Source of the DNA: Spirosoma sp. KUDC1026
GTDB taxonomy: Bacteria; Bacteroidota; Bacteroidia; Cytophagales; Spirosomataceae
DNA length: 64,000 nucleotides
Assembly (NCBI RefSeq): GCF_013375035.1
Contig: NZ_CP056032.1
Coordinates: 3,780,001-3,844,000 of the forward strand
Direction of reading: 5' to 3'
The notes under the pieces were generated by a model. The model was given only the letters and a program-made list of their open reading frames with translations. It was not told where the DNA came from and did no database searches. The position numbers and the translations under genes were made by a program. Positions 1 through 9,021 of this stretch are shown here, piece by piece. The stretch's first letter is position 1, and each line of letters starts with the position of its first letter.

Positions 1-19
1 AAACGCTCCTTTTTTACTC

Positions 20-1375
20 ATGAATCAATTGGATCAAAGTCGCCGTGATACGTTGAAAATGCTTGGTTTTGGCTCGTCGGTCGGTTTGTTAGGCATGCTG
101 GGCAGTACATCCACGGCCGAAGCACACGAACAGGCGGGCAAACCGGCCTACGCAGTTGGGATGCCCGCGGTAAAAATCAAAAGCGTACGGGCTATTGCCA
201 CCGCGCCCCAGGGCTCCAACCTGATTGTGGTGAAAGTAGAAACGACGGAGCCAGGACTGTATGGCCTGGGCTGTGCGACCTTTACCCAGCGGGCGGCTGC
301 GGTTGTCGTGGCCATCAACACGTATCTCAACGAGTTCTGCGTCGGCAAAGACGTTGACAACATCGAAGATATGTGGCAGTCGGCCTACGTCAGTTCGTAC
401 TGGCGCAACGGCCCGGTACTCAACAACGCCCTCAGCGGACTCGATCAGGCCCTGTGGGACATCAAGGGTAAGCGGGCCAATATGCCGGTCTATCAGTTGC
501 TGGGCGGTAAAGTCCGGTTTGCCATTCCCTGCTACACCCATGCGGGTGGCAACACTGCCGAAGCGACGGCCGACAGCGTGAAAAAATTTATGGAGCAGGG
601 CTACAAATACATCCGCATCCAGCAGGGCGGCTACGGCGGTGTTGGCAGCAACCTCGATAAACCCGACTTCAAAGGCAGCGGTTTCGCCAACGACAGCGAC
701 TCCTACATGAACGTAACGGGCTACCTGAAATCGGTGCCCAAGATGTTTGAACTGGTCCGCAAGCAGTGTGGCGACGAAATTGAACTGCTGCACGACGTCC
801 ACGAGCGGGTGCAGCCTATGGAAGCCATCAACCTGATCAAGCAGGTGGAAGATTTCCGGCCGTTCTTCATTGAAGATCCGTTCTCGCCCGAGAACATGAA
901 ATGGTTCGCCCAGCTCCGCCAGACCACGACGGTGCCAATTGCCATGGGTGAGCTGTTCAACAATATCAATGAGTTCAAGGAGCCGATGGTGAACCAGTGG
1001 TTCGACTACATCCGGATACACGTATCACAGATTGGTGGTATCACCCCGGCCATGAAAGTAGCCCGGCTGGGCGAGTGGTTCAACGTCCGCACGGCCTGGC
1101 ACGGCCCCGGCGACGTATCGCCCGTTGGGCACGCGGCTCACGCCCATATCGATCTAGCTGTCTGGAACTTCGGCATCCAGGAAGCGGTGCAGTTCTCGGA
1201 GAAAACGCAGGCCGTTTTCAGCGGCTGCCCGACAATGAATCAGGGTTACATGTCGGTCAACGAGGTGCCTGGGCTGGGCGTTGACATCAACGAAAAAGAA
1301 GCCGCAAAATACCCCATTGGCACAAAATCCAACTGGCTGGTTCGTAAAGCAGACGGTACAGTAATCCGACCGTAA
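20..1375 (+). CDS. Exported ManD/RspA-type sugar-acid dehydratase (enolase superfamily)
   Basis: A 451-residue mandelate racemase/muconate lactonizing-type enzyme. The ManD/RspA family dehydrates D-mannonate or D-gluconate to 2-keto-3-deoxygluconate. Visible active-site residues are D259 and H261 in HDVHER, E285 in FIEDPF, E311 in AMGELF and H361 in AWHGPGD, the last being a hallmark of this subgroup. The N-terminus reads SRRDTLKMLGFGSSVGLLG, a twin-arginine motif followed by a hydrophobic stretch, so the enzyme is probably Tat-exported; cytoplasmic family members are about 400 residues. It is the first gene of a + strand series that includes DgoD, DgoK and DgoA, so it probably feeds the same keto-deoxy-acid route. 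The exact substrate (mannonate, gluconate or none) cannot be read from sequence, since many RspA proteins have low or unknown activity. Confidence 0.88.
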   Translation: MNQLDQSRRDTLKMLGFGSSVGLLGMLGSTSTAEAHEQAGKPAYAVGMPAVKIKSVRAIATAPQGSNLIVVKVETTEPGLYGLGCATFTQRAAAVVVAINTYLNEFCVGKDVDNIEDMWQSAYVSSYWRNGPVLNNALSGLDQALWDIKGKRANMPVYQLLGGKVRFAIPCYTHAGGNTAEATADSVKKFMEQGYKYIRIQQGGYGGVGSNLDKPDFKGSGFANDSDSYMNVTGYLKSVPKMFELVRKQCGDEIELLHDVHERVQPMEAINLIKQVEDFRPFFIEDPFSPENMKWFAQLRQTTTVPIAMGELFNNINEFKEPMVNQWFDYIRIHVSQIGGITPAMKVARLGEWFNVRTAWHGPGDVSPVGHAAHAHIDLAVWNFGIQEAVQFSEKTQAVFSGCPTMNQGYMSVNEVPGLGVDINEKEAAKYPIGTKSNWLVRKADGTVIRP

Positions 1376-1468
1376 GGGTCGGCTGATTTGAGCTTTGGCT
1401 CAATCGTGTCAATTGCTTAATCGATCAAATAGGGATTAACTAATTTCTTAATTGTCACCCCTGACCCT

Positions 1469-1693
1469 CCCGCGACGGGGGACCGCCCAAAACTTAGTCT
1501 TGTAGAGGTGTGCTCTGACCACCGGCACAGGCCGCCCCGCCTAGCCCCTCCTAAAACAGCAGGGGAATAAGCATAAGTTGCCTTTCAACCACCCCCTCCT
1601 AATTTTCTAACGGTCCGCGCCACGGTGGCCGCCGTAGCGGGAGTGGGCAGGGGGTGGTAAGTAGCGGAAAACAGAACCCGATTCGCCACCTCG
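1469..1693. repeat. Intergenic repeat, copy A (diverged partner of 8714-8969)
   Basis: The 461-base gap between the two dehydratase genes holds no convincing gene. It contains a non-coding element that matches the gap at 8690-9021. Shared blocks include a 19-base identical stretch, 1530-1548 against 8804-8822, and CACCCCCTCCTA at 1590-1601 against 8863-8874. Similarity continues at lower identity through GATTCGCCACCTCG at 1680-1693. Copy A also has an internal inverted pair, ACGGTGGCCGCCGT near 1622-1635 and ACGGCGGCCACCGT near 1719-1732. It may be a MITE-like element or a degenerate structured repeat. Confidence 0.72.
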
Positions 1694-1836
1694 GGAAACC
1701 TCTGCGAAATGAACCAGGGACGGCGGCCACCGTAGCATGGACCACCCAAAACTGGTGAGGAACCGCTGCCGGGAGAGAAACAGTGTACAACTCAATCAAT
1801 ACAGATTAAATACTACTCTTTTCAATCAACACATAA

Positions 1837-3084
1837 ATGAATCTTTTAACTAAACAACCGGGCTTCTTGTCCCGGCGCGGAGCGATCCAGGCTGTTCTGG
1901 GGGCTGCGGGCACGAGTCTGGTGCTTCCCGAGTCGTCCTATGCCGCGCATCCCGGTCGCTTTGTCGACTACAGCAATGTCAAAATCACGAAGCTGGAGAC
2001 CTTTCTGATCAAACCACGCTGGATTTTCCTGAAAATCCATACCGATGTGGGGGTCGTTGGCCTGGGCGAACCGCTGCTGAAGGGCCGCGCCCTGACCATC
2101 CAGACCGCTATCAAGGAGATCGAGCCGTACCTGATTGGCAAAGATCCCCGGCACGTAGTTCACCATTGGCAGGCTATTTACCGGCATGCGTTCTACCGGG
2201 GCGGCCCTATTCTGACGAGTGCGCTGAGCGGCATCGACCACGCCCTCTGGGACATCAAAGGCAAGCTGCTGAACGTGCCGGTTTACGAACTGCTGGGCGG
2301 TCCCACCCGCGACCGGGTACGCGTGTACGGTCGGGCGTCAACGGCTGCGGAGATCAAGCAGCGGAAGCAGGAAGGGTACACTGTCATTAAAACCGGCGTG
2401 GCTAAAAAGAACCCGGCCAACATTGTCGAGAACCTACAATTCATTCAGTATGCCATCGACAGTTTTGCGTCCTTGCGCGAAGCCGGTGGAAACGACATGG
2501 ATATTGCCATCGACTTTCACGGCAGCATACCGCCCCAGACGTCGAAGCTGCTCATCAAAGAACTGGAGCCCTACAAGCCCATGTTTGTGGAGGAACCGGT
2601 GCAGGCGCAGAACGCCGATATTCTGGCCGACATCGCTCGGGGGACGCACCTGCCCATTGCCGCTGGCGAACGAATTTTTACGAAGTGGGGCTTCCGCGAA
2701 CTGCTGGAAAAACGGGCCGTCAGCATTGTTCAGCCAGACCTCTGCCACGCCGGTGGCATTACGGAAGGGCGACTGATTGCGGGTATGGCCGAAGCTTACT
2801 ACGTACCAATTGCCCCCCACAACCCGATGGGACCGATCTCGCTGGCCGTTGGGCTTCACCTGGCCGCCAGTGTACCCAATTTTCTGGTACAGGAGCAAGT
2901 CTCACTCGGCGAGGGCTATCTGAAAAACCCGTTCAAACTTCAGCCGGACGGCACCGTCCTGATTCCTAAAGGGCCGGGTCTGGGCATTGAGCTCGACGAA
3001 GCGAAACTCAAAGACAAGATTGGCCACGACTGGCGAAACCCGGAAACTTACAACGCCCTCGACGGCTCCGTCGTCGACTGGTAG
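1837..3084 (+). CDS. dgoD: D-galactonate dehydratase with export signal-like N-terminus
   Basis: A 415-residue enolase-superfamily dehydratase converting D-galactonate to 2-keto-3-deoxy-D-galactonate. The body is clearly DgoD-like: PRWIFLKIHTDVGVVGLGEP, YRGGPILTSALSGIDHALWD, LIKELEPYKP, and a C-terminal GLGIELDEAKL. Metal and catalytic residues are D226, H228, E252, E278 and H328. From memory of the E. coli enzyme (D183, H185, E209, E235, H285), all five are shifted by exactly 43. The extra 43 residues hold LSRRGAIQAVLGAAGTSLVL then SSYA, a twin-arginine, signal-peptide-like segment. The enzyme is therefore probably periplasmic or anchored there, unlike the cytoplasmic E. coli protein. It lies 68 bases before susC and is likely co-transcribed with it. 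Confidence 0.92.
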   Translation: MNLLTKQPGFLSRRGAIQAVLGAAGTSLVLPESSYAAHPGRFVDYSNVKITKLETFLIKPRWIFLKIHTDVGVVGLGEPLLKGRALTIQTAIKEIEPYLIGKDPRHVVHHWQAIYRHAFYRGGPILTSALSGIDHALWDIKGKLLNVPVYELLGGPTRDRVRVYGRASTAAEIKQRKQEGYTVIKTGVAKKNPANIVENLQFIQYAIDSFASLREAGGNDMDIAIDFHGSIPPQTSKLLIKELEPYKPMFVEEPVQAQNADILADIARGTHLPIAAGERIFTKWGFRELLEKRAVSIVQPDLCHAGGITEGRLIAGMAEAYYVPIAPHNPMGPISLAVGLHLAASVPNFLVQEQVSLGEGYLKNPFKLQPDGTVLIPKGPGLGIELDEAKLKDKIGHDWRNPETYNALDGSVVDW

Positions 3085-3152
3085 GGCTCAACTTACTCCC
3101 TTACTCTTGCAATCAATACACCTTTGACTATTCCATAAATACCCTGTAAACC

Positions 3153-6143
3153 ATGAGACATAGTGTAAAACTTTTCGTTTTGCTGGTCTTCCTCTGGAGC
3201 AGTTACGCCACTGCCCAGACCAGCCGACTATCCGGTAAAGTGACCGATTCTAACAACCAGGGGCTACCCGGAGTGAACGTGCAGGTTAACGGCACGACCA
3301 TTGGCACCTCCACCGACGCAACGGGAAATTTCTCGCTCAATGCCGCGCCCAATGCTACGCTGGTTTTTTCCAACATCGGTTATGCCAGCCAGACGATTCC
3401 GGTCGATGGCCGCACGACAATCAACGTTCAGTTGCAGGAAGACCAGAAAACGCTGAACGAAGTCGTGGTGGTGGGTTACGGTACCCAGCGCAAAACCGAT
3501 GTAACGGGCGCCCTGACGGCCATCACGACCAAAGAGTTTGCCCAGCAGCCCGTCACCCGACTCGATCAGGTGCTACAGGGTCGCGCGGCCGGGGTGCAGG
3601 TCACACAGGCCAACGGCGCTCCCGGCGGTGACTCCCGCATTCGAATTCGGGGGGCCAATTCGGTGCTGGGTAATAACAACCCACTCTACGTCGTCGACGG
3701 TTTCGTGGGCGCCGATTTCAACTTCGTGAACCCCGCCGATATTGAAACGCTGCAAATCCTGAAAGATGCCGCGTCAACCTCTATTTACGGTAGTCGCGGA
3801 GCTAACGGGGTAGTCATTATCACAACCAAAAAAGGCACCCGGGGTATCCGGGTCAATTACGAAGGCCAGGGTGGTTTAGCGACCGTCATTAAACGGTATG
3901 ATGTCCTGCCCGCTGGTGAGTTTGCTGAAATCGTCAATGCCCGGGCCACGGCAACGGGTTCGAACCTGCCCTTTACCGCCGATCAGATTGCTCAGTTCAA
4001 ACAGAACGGCGGCACCGACTGGCAGAACCTGGTGTATCGCACGGGCAATAACCAGCAGCATCAAATCACGGTGTCGGGTGGCAATGAGAAAACGACTTTC
4101 CTCGTGTCCGGCAACTACGTCAACCAGAACGGGATCGTCAACAACAGCGGCTTCCGACGGTACATCCTGCGGACGAACCTGAATACGCAGATCAATAAGG
4201 ATCTGTCCTTCCGGCTGAATCTGTGGGGTACGCAGTCAAGAAACCATAATACCAACGGCGGGGGTGCTTTAGTTCAGGCGCTGGCCTGGGCACCGACTAC
4301 ACCCGCCTACGGTACGGACGGGCAACCGACATTTATCGATCCCATCGGCTCCGTTTATCGCAACCCGCTCGATTATCTGTACGATCAGTCAATTGATGCC
4401 GAGCGGGCTTCGCTGAACATCAACGGTGGATTGAATTATAAGCTACCCATCAAAGGACTGACGCTGGATTTGCAGTATGCCATCAACTACCTGAACGCGC
4501 AGAACCTGAACTTCACCGGCCAGCGCCTGTCGAACAACAATCCCTCGGCCAGCCGGTATTCGTCACAACAACTTACCCTGCAAAACACGAATACGCTGAA
4601 CTATAACGTAACGGCTGGCGATCACTCAATCAACGCCGTTGCCGTGCTGGAAACGCAGCAGTTTACCGACCGGAATTTCACCGCCAGCGCGACGGGGCTT
4701 CGGTTCCCGCAACTCGGTTATGACAACATCGGGGGCAATGCGGCAGCCTCAGTGGCTTCGGCCTACCAGAAGTGGACGTTACTCTCGCTGCTGGGCCGGA
4801 TCAATTACGGATTCAAAGACCGATACCTGGTCACCGCAGCCGTTCGGCAGGATGGCTCGTCCAAGTTCAGTCCACAGAACCGGAACAGCGTGTTCCCTTC
4901 ACTGGCGCTGGGCTGGCGGTTATCGGAAGAGGAATTCATCAAAAAACTCAACGTCTTCAGCAACCTGAAACTGCGGGGCAGCTGGGGCGTAACAGGTAGC
5001 CAAGCCATCAATCCGTACGCTACGCTGTCGACCTACGGCACCACCTTCGCAGCTTTCAACAACTCGGCAGCTACGGCGGGGGTTATCTTGGGCAATCCTG
5101 GCAACACGAACCTGAAATGGGAAACCACGCGCCAGGTTGACGTGGGTCTGGAGATGGAGTTCTGGAACGGGCGGCTGCGGTTCGAAGCGGATTACTTCAA
5201 AAAGAACACGACCGATCTGCTGCTGAACGTAGCGATCCCGAGTTACGCGGGAGGTGGTACGCAAACCCGTAACGTAGGTGAGATCGAAAACCGGGGTTTT
5301 GAGTTTTCGCTGGGCGGCACACCCGTTGACAAAGGTGGCTTCCGCTGGGAAACCAGCCTGAACCTGTCGACGCTGAAAAATCAGGTTATCAGCCTAGGTG
5401 GCTTGCCCCGGCTGGGTACGGGTACGGGAGTTGGCGGGGGCATGTCCACTACCAACGAGTTCATGTTGATGCCGGGCGAGCCGCTGGGATCTTACTGGGG
5501 CCTTCAATACCTGGGTACATTCAAACCCGGCGAAGCTGACCTGGCCTCGCGCTTCGGACGCGTTCCGGGGGACCCCCACTACCAGGACCTGAACAACGAT
5601 AACTCCATCACGACCGACGATTTTCAAATTATCGGTCGGGCCTTTCCCAAAGCAACGGGGGGCTGGAACAACACCTTTACCTACAAAGGGCTAACGCTGA
5701 ACGTATTCTTTAACGCCGTCTTTGGCGTCGATAAGCTCAACTACACCCGGGCGGCAGCCCTATCGGGGTCGGGGGATGCCCGGCAGTTTATCCTGACTGA
5801 AGTCCGGGATTACTACCGCCCCGGCAACGAAACATCGGACGTACCGGCCTTCAGCCGGACGTATCAGCCCTTTACCCAGTCGAGCCGGTTCCTGGAAGAC
5901 GGCAGCTTCGTCCGGCTGAAAAACGTGACGCTGTCGTACAACGTACCAACGGGTTTCCTCCGCGACAAAGCTACCATTCGGGTCTTTGCCAGCGCCACCA
6001 ACCTGCTGACGTTCACAAAGTACAAAGGCCCTGATCCGGAATCGAGCAATGTCGGCTCCGGCACGGACACGGCCATCGGCATTGACTACGGCTCCTACCC
6101 CAACTCGAAAGCTTACACCATCGGCCTTAACCTCGGTTTTTAA
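3153..6143 (+). CDS. SusC/RagA family TonB-linked outer-membrane transporter
   Basis: A 996-residue outer-membrane transporter that imports ligand captured by the SusD partner, energised by TonB. A signal peptide (FVLLVFLWSSYATAQ) precedes a carboxypeptidase-regulatory-like domain at about residues 25-105. Next come the EVVVVGYGTQ TonB-box region, a plug domain containing the SusC signature LKDAASTSIYGSRGANGVV, and a beta-barrel ending in a phenylalanine (GLNLGF). The matching SusD gene follows after 20 bases. Its position inside a galactonate-type locus suggests a hexose, a galactose-containing oligosaccharide or a sugar acid as ligand, which is inference. Confidence 0.95.
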   Translation: MRHSVKLFVLLVFLWSSYATAQTSRLSGKVTDSNNQGLPGVNVQVNGTTIGTSTDATGNFSLNAAPNATLVFSNIGYASQTIPVDGRTTINVQLQEDQKTLNEVVVVGYGTQRKTDVTGALTAITTKEFAQQPVTRLDQVLQGRAAGVQVTQANGAPGGDSRIRIRGANSVLGNNNPLYVVDGFVGADFNFVNPADIETLQILKDAASTSIYGSRGANGVVIITTKKGTRGIRVNYEGQGGLATVIKRYDVLPAGEFAEIVNARATATGSNLPFTADQIAQFKQNGGTDWQNLVYRTGNNQQHQITVSGGNEKTTFLVSGNYVNQNGIVNNSGFRRYILRTNLNTQINKDLSFRLNLWGTQSRNHNTNGGGALVQALAWAPTTPAYGTDGQPTFIDPIGSVYRNPLDYLYDQSIDAERASLNINGGLNYKLPIKGLTLDLQYAINYLNAQNLNFTGQRLSNNNPSASRYSSQQLTLQNTNTLNYNVTAGDHSINAVAVLETQQFTDRNFTASATGLRFPQLGYDNIGGNAAASVASAYQKWTLLSLLGRINYGFKDRYLVTAAVRQDGSSKFSPQNRNSVFPSLALGWRLSEEEFIKKLNVFSNLKLRGSWGVTGSQAINPYATLSTYGTTFAAFNNSAATAGVILGNPGNTNLKWETTRQVDVGLEMEFWNGRLRFEADYFKKNTTDLLLNVAIPSYAGGGTQTRNVGEIENRGFEFSLGGTPVDKGGFRWETSLNLSTLKNQVISLGGLPRLGTGTGVGGGMSTTNEFMLMPGEPLGSYWGLQYLGTFKPGEADLASRFGRVPGDPHYQDLNNDNSITTDDFQIIGRAFPKATGGWNNTFTYKGLTLNVFFNAVFGVDKLNYTRAAALSGSGDARQFILTEVRDYYRPGNETSDVPAFSRTYQPFTQSSRFLEDGSFVRLKNVTLSYNVPTGFLRDKATIRVFASATNLLTFTKYKGPDPESSNVGSGTDTAIGIDYGSYPNSKAYTIGLNLGF

Positions 6144-6163
6144 CCCCATTCTTTTCTGACATC

Positions 6164-7642
6164 ATGAAAACGTTCATCATACTAGTTGCCGCTGTCCTGT
6201 CGCTGGCTGGCTGCAAAAGCTATCTGGAAGAAGATACCACCGGGCTGCTCTACGGTCCGAACGTACTAAGCACCCAGGCCGGCCTGGAATCGGCGCTGAC
6301 GGGTGCGTACCGTGGTCTGGGCGCTCAATGGACCTACGGATTTCTGCACCCCTCGGCCAACGCGGCTACCCTTGGCAGCGACGACGTAACGACTCACCCC
6401 GCCAGCAATAAAGCCGATTGGCGAGAGTTCGACCAGTTCAACGTATCGACCACCAACCAGCGCTCGGGGGCCGTGTACAATGGTTGTTATAAAGCCATAC
6501 AGGGGGCCAATAATGTCATCAATAATTACACGGAGACGGTCGGTACAAAGGCTACGATTGACATCATTGCGGGCGAAGCTTATTTCATCCGAGGGTTTTC
6601 GTACTACTGGCTCACTCGCTTTTACGGCAACATTCCGCTGGTAACGGCCGGCGAATACTCGGACAGTCTGCTGACGATCAAGAAGTCGACGCCCGCGCAG
6701 GTCTATAGTCTTATTGTCGAGGACTTGAAGAAGGCTGAAACCATGCTTCCGACCACCCGGCGTGATCCGGGTCGGCCCAACGCGGGTTCGGCTAAAGCCT
6801 TCCTGGCGGATGTTTACCTGACCATGGCCGGCTGGCCGCTGAAACAGACCGACAAATACGATCTGGCGGCCGCTAAAGCGAAAGAAGTGATCGACAACCG
6901 GGCCACGTACGGTTTTCAACTCCTGCCAACGTTTGCGGCCGTTTTCGACAATGATCCGTCCGTAGCCATCATTCCCGAATCAGTCTTTCAAATCAGCGGT
7001 TTCATTGGCGGGAGTGGCACGGCCAATGCGACCTACGGCAACACCACGATGCCGGGTGAAGAAGGTGGCTGGGACGATATGTTCGCCGAACTGAATTTCT
7101 TCCGCGATTTCCCTGCCGGTCCCCGCAAAGAGGCTACGTTCCGGACCGAGTTTGGGCTGGGGGCAACGACCATCCCCTGGCAGCAGAGCCTGACCCGCCA
7201 CCCCTACTACAAAAAGTGGTACATCAAAGGCAACATCGTTACGTCCAGTATTTCGCTGCCGTCGGTGATGATGCGCTACCCACACGTGCTAACCATCTAC
7301 GCCGAAGCCAAAGCACGGGGCACGGGTGGCCCTGACCAAGCGGCTTACGACGCGCTGAATCAGGTTCGACTACGGGGCCGGGCTACGGGTACCAAAGCGC
7401 TGTCGACGGCCGACGGGCTGACGGCGACTCAGTTTGCCGACGAAGTAGTCCAGGAACGCGCCTGGGAGTTTGCCTGCGAACGCACCCGCTGGTTCGACCT
7501 GGTCCGGCTGGAACGCGTCGAAGCGGCCAACGCCAAAAAAAGTCCGGACGATCTGCAACCCATCAAGGCCCTTACCAAAGCCAACTATTGGTTTCCGCTC
7601 CCTTATTCGGACACCTCCATCAATCCGAATCTGAATCAGTAA
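6164..7642 (+). CDS. SusD/RagB family nutrient-binding lipoprotein
   Basis: A 492-residue surface lipoprotein that caps the SusC channel. A lipoprotein signal ends at LSLAGC, with the acylated cysteine at about residue 17. The helical TPR-like SusD fold is indicated by ANNVINNYTE, GEAYFIRGFSYYWLTRFYGNIPL and the C-terminal VVQERAWEFACERTRWFDLVRL. It directly follows the SusC gene and is followed by an inverted repeat that may end or attenuate the transcript. Ligand specificity cannot be inferred from the sequence alone; the neighbouring catabolic genes point to a hexose or sugar acid. Confidence 0.95.
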   Translation: MKTFIILVAAVLSLAGCKSYLEEDTTGLLYGPNVLSTQAGLESALTGAYRGLGAQWTYGFLHPSANAATLGSDDVTTHPASNKADWREFDQFNVSTTNQRSGAVYNGCYKAIQGANNVINNYTETVGTKATIDIIAGEAYFIRGFSYYWLTRFYGNIPLVTAGEYSDSLLTIKKSTPAQVYSLIVEDLKKAETMLPTTRRDPGRPNAGSAKAFLADVYLTMAGWPLKQTDKYDLAAAKAKEVIDNRATYGFQLLPTFAAVFDNDPSVAIIPESVFQISGFIGGSGTANATYGNTTMPGEEGGWDDMFAELNFFRDFPAGPRKEATFRTEFGLGATTIPWQQSLTRHPYYKKWYIKGNIVTSSISLPSVMMRYPHVLTIYAEAKARGTGGPDQAAYDALNQVRLRGRATGTKALSTADGLTATQFADEVVQERAWEFACERTRWFDLVRLERVEAANAKKSPDDLQPIKALTKANYWFPLPYSDTSINPNLNQ

Positions 7643-7648
7643 TAGGCA

Positions 7649-7686
7649 GCCGTCCTGCCAGGGTCGATTGGTTCTGGCAGGACGGC
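7649..7686 (+). terminator. Inverted repeat after susD
   Basis: Perfect 13-base arms (GCCGTCCTGCCAG, 7649-7661, and its complement, 7674-7686) separated by 12 bases lie just after the SusD stop. There is no T-tract, so it may act as a partial terminator or mRNA-stabilising hairpin between susCD and the downstream genes rather than a full stop. Confidence 0.6.
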
Positions 7687-7714
7687 CTACCACAGGCATT
7701 AACGGGCTACGATC

Positions 7715-8689
7715 TTGAAAAAAGCAATTATATCTCTCTGTCTGGTGTGGGCTTTGAACGCCACGGCTGTGCCCGATCCAGTATGGCCCCAACTGAGCCT
7801 GTCGAACGGTGTTCTGCAAACGACACTCTACCTGCCGAATGCAGAGCAGGGCTACTACCGGGGAACCCGCTTCGACTGGTCAGGGGCATTTAAAAGCCTG
7901 ACCTACAACGGCCACCGCTTTGTCGATCAGTGGTTTGATCAGTACGACCCACGCCTGCACGACGCCATCAACGGTCCCGCCGAGGAGTTTACGCCCCTGG
8001 GCTACGACGAAGCGGCTATCGGCGATACGTTCGTCAAGATCGGCGTGGGTGTGCTCCGACGTGCTGATGAGAAGCCATATGCTTTTGGCCGGTATTACGA
8101 CATTATGGATGGCGGCAGCCGAACCCTGCAATTCCGTAAGGACCGAATTGATTTTTTGCACGAGCTGCGGCACCCGTCAGGTTATGGCTACCAGTATCAG
8201 AAAACGGTACGGCTACTCCCCGGCAAACCCGTACTGGTGCTGGAGCATCGTTTGAAAAATACGGGTCAGAAACCTATCCAAACGAGCGTGTACAACCACA
8301 ACTTCTGGGTGCTTGATCAGGAGCCAACCGGGCCGGGCATCGACGTCAGTTTTCCCTTCGCCGTACAAGGCCAAGGTAAAGGCTTCGGTGGCCTGCTCCA
8401 AACCCAGGGTAATCGGCTCGTTTACACCCGTCCGTTCGCGCCAAAAGAAACGGTGTACAGCGCTGGCTTGCAGGGCTTTTCGGCAATGACTAGTGACTAC
8501 GACATCCGCATTACGAATCAGAAAACAGGCGCAGGTGTGCACATTACCGGCGATCAGCCCCTGCAAAAACTTGTCTACTGGGCCTGCGCCACTACGTCCT
8601 GTCCGGAGCCTTACGTCCTTATCGAGGTAGCGCCGGGCGCGGAAAAGACATGGACCGTCCAGTACGAATTCTCCGGGGAAGCTCGATAA
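7715..8689 (+). CDS. Secreted galactose-mutarotase-like protein
   Basis: A 324-residue protein with an N-terminal signal peptide (KKAIISLCLVWALNATA) and the overall pattern of the galactose mutarotase/aldose-1-epimerase superfamily: QTSVYNHNFWVLD in the middle and EPYVLIEVAPGAEKTWTVQYEF-type C-terminal strands. Classical epimerases interconvert alpha and beta anomers of aldoses. A periplasmic one would suit the PQQ dehydrogenase that follows, because such dehydrogenases prefer one anomer. The start codon is TTG at 7715; no in-frame ATG gives a comparable signal peptide. Similarity to true GalM is distant, so epimerase activity is uncertain and a non-catalytic sugar-binding role is possible. 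Confidence 0.7.
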   Translation: MKKAIISLCLVWALNATAVPDPVWPQLSLSNGVLQTTLYLPNAEQGYYRGTRFDWSGAFKSLTYNGHRFVDQWFDQYDPRLHDAINGPAEEFTPLGYDEAAIGDTFVKIGVGVLRRADEKPYAFGRYYDIMDGGSRTLQFRKDRIDFLHELRHPSGYGYQYQKTVRLLPGKPVLVLEHRLKNTGQKPIQTSVYNHNFWVLDQEPTGPGIDVSFPFAVQGQGKGFGGLLQTQGNRLVYTRPFAPKETVYSAGLQGFSAMTSDYDIRITNQKTGAGVHITGDQPLQKLVYWACATTSCPEPYVLIEVAPGAEKTWTVQYEFSGEAR

Positions 8690-8713
8690 TCTTGACAGGT
8701 TGCACAGTGTTTT

Positions 8714-8969
8714 CCTCACGGTAGCGGCCGACCGTCCAAGACCTCTTCCGCGACTGCGGATCGCCCAAAACCTAATCTTGTAGGTAGCTCTCACCACCGA
8801 GGGGGCCGCCCCGCCTAGCCCCACCTAAAACAGGAGGGGAACAAGCAGAGGTGACTTTTAATCACCCCCTCCTAGAAAATTAGGAGGGGGCCGGGGGGTA
8901 GTAGCTAACGTCAAAATAGATCCGATTCGCTACCTCGTGTCCCCTACAAGATTAGTCGCTGCCGTGAGG
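8714..8969. repeat. MITE-like repeat, copy B, with terminal inverted repeats
   Basis: The 332-base gap holds no gene but contains a structured element. Its ends, CCTCACGGTAGCG (8714-8726) and CGCTGCCGTGAGG (8957-8969), are inverted repeats matching at 12 of 13 bases. Just inside lie CTAATCTTGTAGG (8772-8784) and its exact complement (8943-8955). At the centre is a hairpin with 10-base arms, CCCCCTCCTA (8865-8874) and TAGGAGGGGG (8881-8890). Blocks are shared with copy A at 1469-1693. No transposase is encoded, so it is either a MITE-like mobile element or a structured intergenic repeat of this genome. Confidence 0.75.
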
Positions 8970-9021
8970 GAGCCAACCAGGAAATGACTTAATCAACTAA
9001 TGCACTTAACCGTTTAGCTGT

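Noticed and set aside
89-1021. 310-codon open frame on the minus strand opposite the first dehydratase gene
   Set aside because: It is a shadow frame caused by the codon bias of a strongly supported enolase-superfamily gene; its translation shows no family features.
1599-1799. Short minus-strand frames in the gap before dgoD
   Set aside because: They lie within the intergenic repeat and its inverted sequences and encode low-complexity Pro/Arg-rich peptides.
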